A program made the translations under genes and the position numbers. Positions 17,052 through 25,332 of a DNA stretch of 64,000 bases are shown here, in pieces; within the stretch, counting starts at the first letter, position 1; each line of letters starts with the position of its first letter. The notes under the pieces are model-generated. The model saw only the letters and a list, made by a program, of their open reading frames with translations. It ran no database searches and was not told the DNA's origin. This DNA is from CBDBCU01 sp965243185 (GTDB lineage Bacteria > Chloroflexota > Dehalococcoidia > Lucifugimonadales > UBA3495), in NCBI GenBank assembly GCA_965243185.1, contig OZ251531.1, forward strand, positions 620,001 to 684,000, in the 5' to 3' direction.

Positions 17052-18011
17052 GTGCGGGCCATTGACATTCACGCTCACCAGGAACCTCAATGCTTTCAGC
17101 GCGCCATCGCCGCCGGCCAATCCTGGCACGGCCTTACCGCCGCCAGCCCCGAAGCCGACATTGACCCCATGGAAATGTGGACGCCGGAGCAGCGCATCGC
17201 CGATATGGATTCTTTAGGCGTGGATGTGCAGGTGGTTTCCACCAGTTCCGCCTTTTATCTGTACGACCGGGAACCAGCCATTACCGCCGCCATCGCCCGG
17301 GAATGCAACGACGAAGTGCATCAGCTCACTCTTGACCATCCCGACCGCTTCCGGGGCTTGGCTACCCTGCCGATGCAGGATATTCCGGCCGCCATTGCCG
17401 AACTGGAGCGCGCCGTGCAGCAGCTGGGGATGGTCGGCGCGATGATTGACGACAAGGTCAACGCCAAAACCTACGATGACCCCGCTTTTCTCCCCTTCTG
17501 GCAGGCCGCCGAGCAATTGGGCGCATTGCTGTTCATCCACCAGGGCGACCCCACAGTAGTGGAATCCCGCACTGAACGCTGGCATCTGCCCAACACCGTC
17601 GGCAATCCCGTGGACCGGGCTATTACCTTTGCCTCCTTCGTCTATGGCGGTGTATTGGATCAATGCCCCGACCTGAAAATCTGCCTGGCTCACGGCGGCG
17701 GCTATACCTGTTTCGGCATTGGGCGGATGGATCGCGGCTGGCAAGTGCGCGCTGAAGCCCGCGCCCATATCAGCCATCCGCCCAGCAACTACCTGCGCCG
17801 CTTCTACTACGATTGCCTCACCCACAGCGAACCTGCCCTGCGGATGCTCATTGACACCGTCGGCGTCGACCGGGTGGTATTAGGCACCGACTGGCCGGCT
17901 AATATGCGAATTGACTGGCCGGTCTCCTGGGTTTTGGGACTGCAAAGCCTGACCCCAGACGAAAAAGATGCCATCCTCTGGAAAAACCTCGAGCGGCTAC
18001 TGGGCATTTAG
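17052..18011 (+). CDS. ACMSD-type amidohydrolase
   Basis: A metal-dependent hydrolase or decarboxylase of the amidohydrolase-2 family, about 319 residues. It starts with the metal-binding HxH in IDIHAHQEP, has RFRGLATLPMQD and the mid-domain histidine LFIHQGDP, and ends with LAHGGGYTCFGIGRMDRGW and VLGTDWPANM, all typical of 2-amino-3-carboxymuconate semialdehyde decarboxylase relatives. The GTG at 17052 (MRAIDIHAH) is chosen; upstream in-frame residues look non-coding. Likely acts in aromatic or heterocycle catabolism; exact substrate unknown. Confidence 0.88.
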   Translation: MRAIDIHAHQEPQCFQRAIAAGQSWHGLTAASPEADIDPMEMWTPEQRIADMDSLGVDVQVVSTSSAFYLYDREPAITAAIARECNDEVHQLTLDHPDRFRGLATLPMQDIPAAIAELERAVQQLGMVGAMIDDKVNAKTYDDPAFLPFWQAAEQLGALLFIHQGDPTVVESRTERWHLPNTVGNPVDRAITFASFVYGGVLDQCPDLKICLAHGGGYTCFGIGRMDRGWQVRAEARAHISHPPSNYLRRFYYDCLTHSEPALRMLIDTVGVDRVVLGTDWPANMRIDWPVSWVLGLQSLTPDEKDAILWKNLERLLGI

Positions 18012-18159
18012 CCACCCTTTTCATCCCGCCGGGCAACCACATTAAAACCGCCATCTCCGTTGGCGCGGGATAACGGCGCCGCCCTACACCGCTCCCAAAG
18101 TCCCCGGAAATCTGATTCAATCCCCATCTCCCCAAAATGCAATCCGCCCCCATCTGTGC

Positions 18160-18165
18160 TATCAT
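18160..18165 (+). promoter_or_regulatory. Extended -10 promoter element ahead of the MFS genes
   Basis: TATCAT preceded by TGTGC. The same context, TCTGTGCTATC, recurs at 63507 and a close form (TTGTGCTATAAT) at 27183, each upstream of a gene start. It lies 70 bp before the MFS start. No clear -35 box was seen, as is common for extended -10 promoters. Confidence 0.4.
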
Positions 18166-18234
18166 CTTAACTTCCCCGCGCATTGCCGCCGCACATTTCA
18201 GGACGGGTGAACTGTTTGACTCCCTGCAACTCCT

Positions 18235-19539
18235 ATGGCCACTGACGCCCCCCGGCAGGAAAGGGCCGCCGACCGCCCCCGCCGGGGCCGAATGCCCGGC
18301 TTGGGCACTTTTTCCGTAGCCCGCCAGTATCGCGACTTCCGCTATGTCTGGCTGGGCAACTTCTTTGCCATCGGCGCCCAATGGCTGCAAATGCTCTCCA
18401 TCGGCTGGCTCGTCCTCGAGCTAACCGACGGCAACGCCCTGCTCACCGGCACCGCCGTGGGCATCCGCACCATCCCGGTACTGGTTATCGGCCCCTGGGC
18501 TGGCGTATTGGGCGACCGGGTGGACCGCCGCAAACTGGTGATGATTACTCAATCGGCTATGGCCGTCGCCGCCATCCTCTTTGCCTTGCTGGTCATCAGC
18601 ACCGACCTGGATGGAGAAAATACCAGCGGCCCGCTGCGCTGGTGGCATCCCTTCATCTATATGACCATTGCCGGCATTGCCCACTCCATCATCCAGCCGG
18701 TGCGCCAAGCTATGGTCGCCAACACCGTGCCGCGCAACGCCCTGACCGGCGCCCTGGCTCTCAACGGAATGGTCTATCCCAGCACCCGCATCATCTCCCC
18801 GGCCATTGGCGGCGTGCTGATTGCCCTCCTCGGGTTCAAGTGGAACTTCTTTCTCGAAGCCGTCCTCTATGTCCTGATTGTCCTGCTGCTCTTGCCGGTG
18901 AAACTGCCCTACCGCACCGATGCTCCGCCCCAGCGGGAGTCCGCCTTTGCCAGTATGCTGGCCGGCTTGCGCTATGTGAAGGATGAAAAGCGTATCCTGC
19001 AACTGATCCTGATGCCGCTGATTCCCAACCTGGTCTTTCAGCCGCTGGTTTTCGTGCTGCCCATATTCACTACCCAGGTACTCGACCGCGGCCCGGACGC
19101 CGGCGGCGCTCTAGCCGCCGCCGTGGGCGTGGGCGGATTTATCGCCGCCGTATGCGTGGCGTTAGTCGGCTACATCTTTCCCAAGGGGATAGTAACTTTC
19201 TTGGGGCTGATTGGCGGCTGCATTTTCGTCATCCTCTTTTCCCAATCCTACTGGATGGCGGTATCCTTCGGTATGCTGATGGGAATGGGCTTTTGCCAGT
19301 ATGTCTTTCGCGTCGCCAACGGCACCTTGCTGCAAACCGTAGTTCCCGACACCCTGCGCGGCCGGGTGATGAGCATTTATATGCTCGACCATGGCCTGAC
19401 GCCCCTGGCCACCCTGCTAATCAGCCTGTTCATCCACTTGTGGCAGCCCTCCCACGCCTTTACCGTTATCGGCGTTATCGCTTTGGCGGTAGCCCTCCTG
19501 CAAACCCTCACTTTCCGCAGCGCCCGGGCCTTGCCCTAG
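18235..19539 (+). CDS. MFS transporter (MFS_3 / enterobactin-exporter-like)
   Basis: 434 residues with about 12 hydrophobic segments. The N-terminal pattern SVARQYRDFRYVWLGNFFAI and the loop GVLGDRVDRRKLVMITQ are characteristic of the EntS/MFS_3 group of drug and metabolite exporters. The GDRVDRR loop is the conserved motif A between helices 2 and 3. The central cytoplasmic loop follows LLLPVKLPYRTD. It is followed after 21 bp by a second MFS gene, so the two may be co-transcribed. Substrate unknown; an efflux role is the family expectation. Confidence 0.88.
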   Translation: MATDAPRQERAADRPRRGRMPGLGTFSVARQYRDFRYVWLGNFFAIGAQWLQMLSIGWLVLELTDGNALLTGTAVGIRTIPVLVIGPWAGVLGDRVDRRKLVMITQSAMAVAAILFALLVISTDLDGENTSGPLRWWHPFIYMTIAGIAHSIIQPVRQAMVANTVPRNALTGALALNGMVYPSTRIISPAIGGVLIALLGFKWNFFLEAVLYVLIVLLLLPVKLPYRTDAPPQRESAFASMLAGLRYVKDEKRILQLILMPLIPNLVFQPLVFVLPIFTTQVLDRGPDAGGALAAAVGVGGFIAAVCVALVGYIFPKGIVTFLGLIGGCIFVILFSQSYWMAVSFGMLMGMGFCQYVFRVANGTLLQTVVPDTLRGRVMSIYMLDHGLTPLATLLISLFIHLWQPSHAFTVIGVIALAVALLQTLTFRSARALP

Positions 19540-19560
19540 CCGCCGCGCCGCTTAAATCCA

Positions 19561-21000
19561 ATGCTGACCCGCATCACCCAAAGCCCCAACTACAAATGGT
19601 GGGCTTTTTGCGCCGTCGCCATTGGCACCTTCGCCTCCGTCGCCGACCAGGTCAGCGTCAATGTAGCCATGCACCCCATCGCCGGCTACTTTAAGACCGA
19701 CATCCCCACCGTGCAGTGGGTCATCCTCAGCTACACCCTGACCATCAGTGCCCTGCTGCTACCTATGGGCCGCCTCGCCGACATCATCGGCTTGAAAAAG
19801 GTCTATATCATCGGCTCCCTCATTTTTGCCCTCTTTGCCCTGGCTGCCGGCTTGTCCGGCGATATGGGACTGCTTATCGGCTTTCGAGTGCTGCAAGGCA
19901 CCGGCGCGGCCATGACCCAAGGCACCGGAATGGCGATAATCGCCGCCGCCTTTCCCGCCACGGAACGCGGCAAAGCCATCGGCTTGATGATGGGCATTGT
20001 CAGCGCCGGGGCCATCGTCGGCCCGGCTTTGGGCGGCTTCCTGCTCGACTGGTTCAACTGGCGCGCCGTATTCCTGGTCAACCTGCCCATGGTCGGCATC
20101 GGCGTGGCTTTATCCTTGGCCGTCTTGACCGAGCGGCGCGCCGCCGACTCGGACCAATCCCGTCCCGGCTTTGACTGGCTCGGCGCGGCTCTATCCACCG
20201 CCGCGCTGCTCCTGCTGCTGCTGACCGTCACCAACGCCTACCGCTTTGGCTGGACTTCCCCGCCTATCCTGACCGCCCTGGTGGTATTCGTCGGGTTGCT
20301 GGCTGCCTTTATCCGGCAGGAACTGCGGACGCCCAACCCGATGTTGAATCCCCGCTTTTTCCGCGGCCGGGCCTTTTCCGGCGGCGTAACGGCGGCTTTC
20401 CTCGCCTTTTTCGGCGGCATCGCCATCTTTTTCCTGACCCCCTTTTACTTGCAGGGCGTACTAGGCTACAGCCCCACCCGAACCGGCTTGATTCTGGTGC
20501 CGGGCGCGGTCTGTATGCTCTTTCTTGGCCCGTTAAGCGGCCGTCTTTCCGACCGCTACGGATTCCGCATCTTTACCATTGGCGGCCTGCTCTGCTCCGC
20601 CGCCAGCCTGTTCATCCTTTCCTGGGTACGGGTGGACACTTCCCTGTTCGTACTGCTCCCGGCCCTGATTCTGCAAAGCTGCGGAATGGGACTGTTCTTT
20701 TCCCCCAACGCCAGCTCCGTGCTGAACTCCGTGGGACGGGAAAGCTACGGCGTCGTCTCCGCCTTTCTCAACCTGGTGCGTAACTCCGGCAATGTCATCA
20801 GCATTGCCGTATCCACTGCCATTGTTACCGCGACAATGGGGTCTTTGGGCTACGAACCCAGCCTGTCCGCGGTGCAGGTTGGCGGCGCCGGCGGCGTCGG
20901 CCACGCCTTCACCGCCGGCCTCCGCTACACCTACCTGCTGATGACTGCCCTGCTCCTGATTGCCGCCGCCATCTCCACCCTGCGCCCCCGGCCCGGGTAA
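19561..21000 (+). CDS. MFS drug exporter, DHA2 (EmrB/QacA) type
   Basis: 479 residues with about 14 membrane segments. The opening FCAVAIGTFASVADQVSVNVA matches the D/N-V-A-L-P region of DHA2 exporters, and PTVQWVILSYTLTISALLLPMGRLADIIGLKKVY contains the W-x-x-x-x-Y and G-R-L-x-D motifs. The helix 5 motif C region GAIVGPALGGFLLDWFNWRAVFLVNLP is also present. Such pumps expel hydrophobic compounds using the proton gradient. The ATG follows the previous stop by 21 bp, which suggests an operon of two exporters. Confidence 0.9.
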   Translation: MLTRITQSPNYKWWAFCAVAIGTFASVADQVSVNVAMHPIAGYFKTDIPTVQWVILSYTLTISALLLPMGRLADIIGLKKVYIIGSLIFALFALAAGLSGDMGLLIGFRVLQGTGAAMTQGTGMAIIAAAFPATERGKAIGLMMGIVSAGAIVGPALGGFLLDWFNWRAVFLVNLPMVGIGVALSLAVLTERRAADSDQSRPGFDWLGAALSTAALLLLLLTVTNAYRFGWTSPPILTALVVFVGLLAAFIRQELRTPNPMLNPRFFRGRAFSGGVTAAFLAFFGGIAIFFLTPFYLQGVLGYSPTRTGLILVPGAVCMLFLGPLSGRLSDRYGFRIFTIGGLLCSAASLFILSWVRVDTSLFVLLPALILQSCGMGLFFSPNASSVLNSVGRESYGVVSAFLNLVRNSGNVISIAVSTAIVTATMGSLGYEPSLSAVQVGGAGGVGHAFTAGLRYTYLLMTALLLIAAAISTLRPRPG

Positions 21001-21047
21001 CCGGCAATGCCTCGTTACCCGCCAATTGTCCCATCCCCCGAGTTAAG

Positions 21048-22214
21048 TTACCGGCGGAGCGGCTGGCCCCGGCGGTAAGTGGCAACGCGCCAGAGCCATT
21101 CCATCGGGCCGAAGCGGAATCGGTTGAGCCACGCCGTTGACCACCAGAGCTGCGCCGCCCATACTACCAAGATGAATGCCAATACTCCGCTGCGGCCGAT
21201 GGCGGCGTCGCTTAACAGATGGGTCAGGAGCAGGACGCCCAAGACGCTTTGGGTCAAGTAGTTGGTCAATGCCATCCGGCCGACGGCTTGCAGCCGGGTT
21301 TTCAGCCAGCTGTTGCCCCGCTGATTCCAGAGGATAATCAGGCTCAGATAGCCGAGGGCGGCGGGAATGGTGCCGAGGGTGTTGGGAACTTGCCCGATAA
21401 ATGCTACTTCCCGGCTGAAGTCGTTCCAGGCAACCCAGCCAATGCCGGCGGCCGCCAGAGGCAGCCCTACACCCAAGCCGATCAGGGCGGTCAGGCGGTA
21501 AGCGCGGGCGTCCCGGTCGCCAAGCCGGCGCCCATCAGGATCAAGCCCAAGCCGCGCAGGAAGTAGTTGAACAGCAGCATTAAGAGCAGCAGGTTATCAA
21601 GCCCAAGCCGCGCCGGTTCGTTATCCACCGGTTGCCCCCAAGGGTATATCGGTAGGCGTCCAGATGCCGGCCAAGGGGGCGTTGGTGCTGTTGGCGAGGC
21701 ATTGCATCAGCAAGCCGTTGGCGGCGGTCAGCAGGAAAAGGACAGCGCCGCTGCTGATGAGGGCGGGGGCGGACAGTTTCCGCAGGGCAATCAGAAACAG
21801 GGCGGATAGGGCGTAGACGGTCAAGACATCGCCTTGCCAGAGCAGGGCGTGGAGGATGCCGATGAGCAGCAATAGGGCGTTGCGCCAGAGGTTCAATAGT
21901 ACGGGATGGTTGCTGCGGGCGGCCGCCCGGTCGATGAACAGCATAATGCCGGCGCCGAACAGGAGGGAGAACAATGCCATAAACTTCTGGTCAACGAAAA
22001 TCTCGCCGAAAATTCCTACCGCCCAATCCAAGCCGTTATTCATCCCGCCGGCGCTGATATTCCAGTAGGGGACGGAGTCGTACTTGAAAGATACGGCGTT
22101 CATCAGCAGGATGCCCAACACGGCCACGCCGCGAATCAGGTCGAGGCTGGTGATGCGGCTGGATTCGGATACCGGGGCGGCGGCAGTTGCCGGGGTAGCA
22201 GAGTCAGGTTGCAT
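21048..22214 (-). pseudogene. DUF418 (YeiB-like) membrane protein with two frameshifts
   Basis: Two ORFs form one protein. The N-terminal part (from 22214) has SSRITSLDLIRGVAVLGILL and DQKFMALFSLLFGAGIMLF, typical of the DUF418/acyltransferase-like clan. The C-terminal part (to 21048) has LQAVGRMALTNYLTQSVLG, the DUF418 signature. The middle (QPVDNEPARLGLDNLLLLM, FNYFLRGLGLILMGAGL) is in a third frame. Removing one base at the C-run 21635-21639 and adding one near 21520 restores a continuous protein. The two indels compensate, and both fall in C-rich stretches, so sequencing error is as likely as decay. Confidence 0.82.
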
Positions 22215-22241
22215 TGGGGAAACTCCGGGGGCGAGGTTGAT

Positions 22242-22269
22242 TTGACATAGGGGCGGCTCGGTATATAGT
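22242..22269 (+). promoter_or_regulatory. Promoter of the Rid-family gene
   Basis: A consensus TTGACA (22242-22247), a 16-bp spacer and TATAGT (22264-22269). It lies in the divergent gap between the DUF418 gene and the Rid gene, 74 bp before the latter's ATG. Confidence 0.6.
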
Positions 22270-22342
22270 ATGCTGGGGAAAGCCGGCGGTCAAACCGGCG
22301 GCCGGGGTTCAACTGGTTAAAAGCGGTTAGAGGAGGGTTGAT

Positions 22343-22729
22343 ATGGCGCGGAAAGAGATAATTACCTGCCCGGAGCTGTCCCCGGGGAGCAATCCCCTGT
22401 CGCAAGGGGTGCGGTTCGGCGACCTGGTGTTTGTGCAGGGCTGCACCGGCCGGCATCCCACTACCGGGGAGACGGGCGACGGCATCCGGGAGCAGACCCG
22501 CTACGCTTTGGAGCGGATCCGGATGATACTGGCGGCGGCCGGCGCTTCCCTGGAGAATGTGCTGACCAATACCTGCTATGTGACCAAGGCCGAGGATTTG
22601 CCGGGGTTTAACGAGGTTTATCGGGAGTTTTTCCCCCAGGATTACCCGGCGCGCACGGCGGTTATCGCCAACTTCGGGGCGGCGGACAACCTGGTGGAAA
22701 TCACCAGCACGGCGGGCATTCCGAGTTAG
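22343..22729 (+). CDS. Rid-family (RidA/YjgF-like) protein
   Basis: 128 residues, the standard size. It contains NPLSQGVRFGDLVFVQGCTG, RYALERIRMILAAAGASLEN and PARTAVIANFGAADNLVEI, which line up with the conserved core of the family. The arginine needed for imine binding in RidA proper lies in the P-x-R-x-A/T region and appears kept. Members hydrolyse reactive enamines/imines or act in catabolic pathways. A GAGGAGG precedes the ATG. Whether it is a true RidA or another subgroup cannot be settled here. Confidence 0.9.
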   Translation: MARKEIITCPELSPGSNPLSQGVRFGDLVFVQGCTGRHPTTGETGDGIREQTRYALERIRMILAAAGASLENVLTNTCYVTKAEDLPGFNEVYREFFPQDYPARTAVIANFGAADNLVEITSTAGIPS

Positions 22730-22745
22730 CCGCCGCCAACCGGGG

Positions 22746-23057
22746 TTAGGGCAGGCGGCGGTAGGTGATATGGGAACGGTTGGTAGTGTGGGGGCGAATC
22801 AGCGTGGGCCAATCGCCGGTGTCCGAGGCGGCGACCCAGCCCGGGGACTCCGGCACTGCGGGGTCGTCGATTTCATAGACGGCGGCGTAGCGGGCCACGC
22901 CCGGCACATCAGCGGATTCCAGCCGGTAGCGGATGCAACTGCGGACGCCGGGGGCTTGCAGGATGTTGGGGATGTGCTGAGTGTCGTAGATGCGGTTAAA
23001 GTCGGCCTCGTGTTCCTCGGGAATGTCCATCTGTACCAGGTAGATGTAATCGGCCAT
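22746..23057 (-). CDS. Small dimeric alpha/beta-barrel-like protein
   Basis: 103 residues. The start YIYLVQMDIPEEHEADFNRI and YDTQHIPNILQAPGVRS read like the EthD/antibiotic-monooxygenase class of ferredoxin-like folds, in which two subunits form a barrel. A conserved His (TQHIP) sits where several such proteins bind ligand. It is convergent with the Rid gene, separated by 16 bp. Function unknown; similar small proteins often accompany catabolic genes. Confidence 0.7.
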   Translation of the reverse strand: MADYIYLVQMDIPEEHEADFNRIYDTQHIPNILQAPGVRSCIRYRLESADVPGVARYAAVYEIDDPAVPESPGWVAASDTGDWPTLIRPHTTNRSHITYRRLP

Positions 23058-23278
23058 AGGGGTTAGACCTCTCCGTCAACTCGAATGGGCGGCGCATTGT
23101 ATTGCGCCCGTCCTGAACCGCTATGCTACCGGGCAATTCCCCATTTGCCAACCCCCTTCCCTTAACATTACAATAGCCGCGGCCGCCGGCAGCTAATTGC
23201 CGGCCGGCGGCGGTCGGGATTCAACCCGTATTCAACATTCGACGCGCCGCCGCTGCGCCGCGCAAAGGGGTAACGATT

Positions 23279-25231
23279 ATGGTTGAGAACGCCGGAGGTA
23301 TCGAGGCGCTGCTGCAAGAGGATCGGACTTTTCCGCCGCCGCCGGAGTTTGCGCGGCAGGCGAATGTCAGCGACTCGGAGGTTTATGCCCGGGCCGCTAA
23401 AGACCCGGAGGGTTTCTGGGCGGGCTTTGCCGCCGAACTGGATTGGTTCAAGCCTTGGGACAAGACCCTGGAGTGGCAGCCGCCTTATGCCCAATGGTTT
23501 GTGGGCGGGCAGCTCAACGCCGCCTACAACTGCATTGACCGGCATTTGGCAACGGCGCGGCGGAACAAGGCGGCCATCATCTGGGAAGGGGAGCCGGGGG
23601 ATTGGCAGGTCTATACCTACCGGGATTTGTACCGGGAGGTGTGCCGGTTTGCCAACGGGCTGAAAAGCCTGGGGGTGCAGAAGGGCGACCGGGTGACCAT
23701 CTACCTGCCGATGGTGCCGGAGTTGCCGATCGCGATGCTGGCTTGCGCCCGGATTGGGGCGGCGCACAGCGTAATTTTTGGCGGGTTCAGCGCGGAGTCG
23801 ATCCGGGATCGCATCGACGATTCCCAGTCCAAGGTGATGATTACCGCGGACGGGGGCTATCGCCGCGGCAGTATAGTCCAGCTGAAACAGAATGCCGACG
23901 CCGCTTTGGAGGGGGCTACGCCGGTGGAACGGGTGGTAGTGGTGCGCCGGACGGGCCACGCCGACGAGCGGATGACGGCCGGGCGGGATGTGTGGTGGCA
24001 CGATTTGGTGGATGGGCAGGCGATGACCTGCGAACCGGAGCCGATGGACAGCGAGGATATGCTCTATATGCTCTATACCAGCGGCACTACCGGCAAGCCC
24101 AAGGGGATTGTCCACACTACCGGCGGCTATCTGACCGGCACTTACGCCACTACCAAGTGGATTTTCGACCTGAAAGAGGAGGATGTGTACTGGTGTACCG
24201 CCGATATTGGGTGGGTCACCGGGCATAGCTACATTGTCTATGGGCCGCTGGCTAATGGGGCTACTTCGGTGATGTACGAAGGTTCGCCGGATTACCCCGA
24301 CCGGGATCGGTTCTGGGCCATTGTCGCCAAGTACGGCTGCACCATCCTTTACACCGCGCCGACCGCGATCCGCACCTTTATGCGCTGGGGAGAGGAATAC
24401 CCCAATCGGCATGATATGTCCACGCTGCGGCTGCTGGGGACGGTGGGGGAGCCGATTAACCCGGAGGCGTGGGTGTGGTACTGGCAGAATATCGGCGGCG
24501 GCCGCTGCCCGGTGGTGGATACTTGGTGGCAGACGGAAACCGGCTCCATTCTGATTAGCGCTTTGCCGGGAATTACCACGCTCAAGCCGGGTTCGGCGAC
24601 ACAGCCGTTCCCGGGGATTGACGCGGAGATTCTGGATGAGGCGGGCAATCCGGTCGGCCCGGGCGGCGGCGGCTATCTGACTATCAAGCGGCCGTGGCCG
24701 GCGATGCTGCGGGGCATCTATGGCGACCCGGAGCGGTTTGTGCAGCAATACTGGTCGCGCTATCCGGATACCTACTTCACTTCGGACGGGGCCAAGCTGG
24801 ATGAGGACGGCTACTTCTGGTTGCTGGGGCGGGTGGACGATGTAATCAATGTTTCGGCCCACCGCATCAGCACGATGGAGGTGGAGAGCGCGCTGGTGGA
24901 CAACGCCAAGGTGGCCGAGGCGGCGTGTATCGGCAAGTCCCACGAAATCAAGGGGCAAGCCATCGTCGCTTTCGTCACCATCAAGGACCAGGTGACGGCT
25001 TCGGAGGACCTGATTACGGAGCTGAAAGCTCATGTGGCGGGCAAGATTGGGCCGATGGCGCGGCCGGATGACATTTACTTTGCGGCGGAGCTGCCCAAGA
25101 CGCGCAGCGGTAAGATTATGCGCCGCCTGCTGCGGGATGTGGCCGAGGGCCGGGCTTTGGGCGATACCACTACCCTGGCGGATCCGGCGGTGGTGGAGTC
25201 GCTGAAGGCGCAGTATGGGGATGAGGAGTAG
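23279..25231 (+). CDS. acs: Acetyl-CoA synthetase (acetate-CoA ligase)
   Basis: Activates acetate to acetyl-CoA through an acetyl-adenylate. The 650-residue length is right for the family. It has the adenylation P-loop MLYMLYTSGTTGKPKGIVHT, the region VDTWWQTETGSILISALPG, YFTSDGAKLDEDGYFWLLGRVDDVINVSAHRIS, and the C-terminal acylatable lysine motif PKTRSGKIMRR. Tryptophan in the WWQTE motif is typical of acetyl-specific members. Monocistronic in appearance, with a terminator 45 bp downstream. A very long open frame on the other strand is only its codon shadow. Confidence 0.96.
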   Translation: MVENAGGIEALLQEDRTFPPPPEFARQANVSDSEVYARAAKDPEGFWAGFAAELDWFKPWDKTLEWQPPYAQWFVGGQLNAAYNCIDRHLATARRNKAAIIWEGEPGDWQVYTYRDLYREVCRFANGLKSLGVQKGDRVTIYLPMVPELPIAMLACARIGAAHSVIFGGFSAESIRDRIDDSQSKVMITADGGYRRGSIVQLKQNADAALEGATPVERVVVVRRTGHADERMTAGRDVWWHDLVDGQAMTCEPEPMDSEDMLYMLYTSGTTGKPKGIVHTTGGYLTGTYATTKWIFDLKEEDVYWCTADIGWVTGHSYIVYGPLANGATSVMYEGSPDYPDRDRFWAIVAKYGCTILYTAPTAIRTFMRWGEEYPNRHDMSTLRLLGTVGEPINPEAWVWYWQNIGGGRCPVVDTWWQTETGSILISALPGITTLKPGSATQPFPGIDAEILDEAGNPVGPGGGGYLTIKRPWPAMLRGIYGDPERFVQQYWSRYPDTYFTSDGAKLDEDGYFWLLGRVDDVINVSAHRISTMEVESALVDNAKVAEAACIGKSHEIKGQAIVAFVTIKDQVTASEDLITELKAHVAGKIGPMARPDDIYFAAELPKTRSGKIMRRLLRDVAEGRALGDTTTLADPAVVESLKAQYGDEE

Positions 25232-25276
25232 GGGTTGCCGGGAAGCGTCGCGTAGTGTATAGTCGGAGAACTTAGT

Positions 25277-25310
25277 ACTTGAAAGACAGAGCCGCCCTCT
25301 GTCTTTTAAG
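25277..25310 (+). terminator. Terminator after acs
   Basis: Arms aaagacagag (25282-25291) and ctctgtcttt (25297-25306) enclose ccgcc. Four more outer pairs (actt/aagt) can form around one mismatch. A short T-run is part of the 3' arm. Confidence 0.75.
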
Positions 25311-25332
25311 TATCTCATCCCGGTGAGGTGTT

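Noticed and set aside
21539..21613. Two copies of atcaagcccaagccgcg 58 bp apart in the DUF418 gene, considered as a duplication causing the frame break
   Set aside because: Both copies encode family-like sequence in the restored frame; the breaks lie elsewhere, at single bases.
23168..25318. 716-codon open frame on the minus strand
   Set aside because: It is the complement of acs, driven by GC-rich codons. Its translation (rich in R, H, P) has no family features, and acs is certain.
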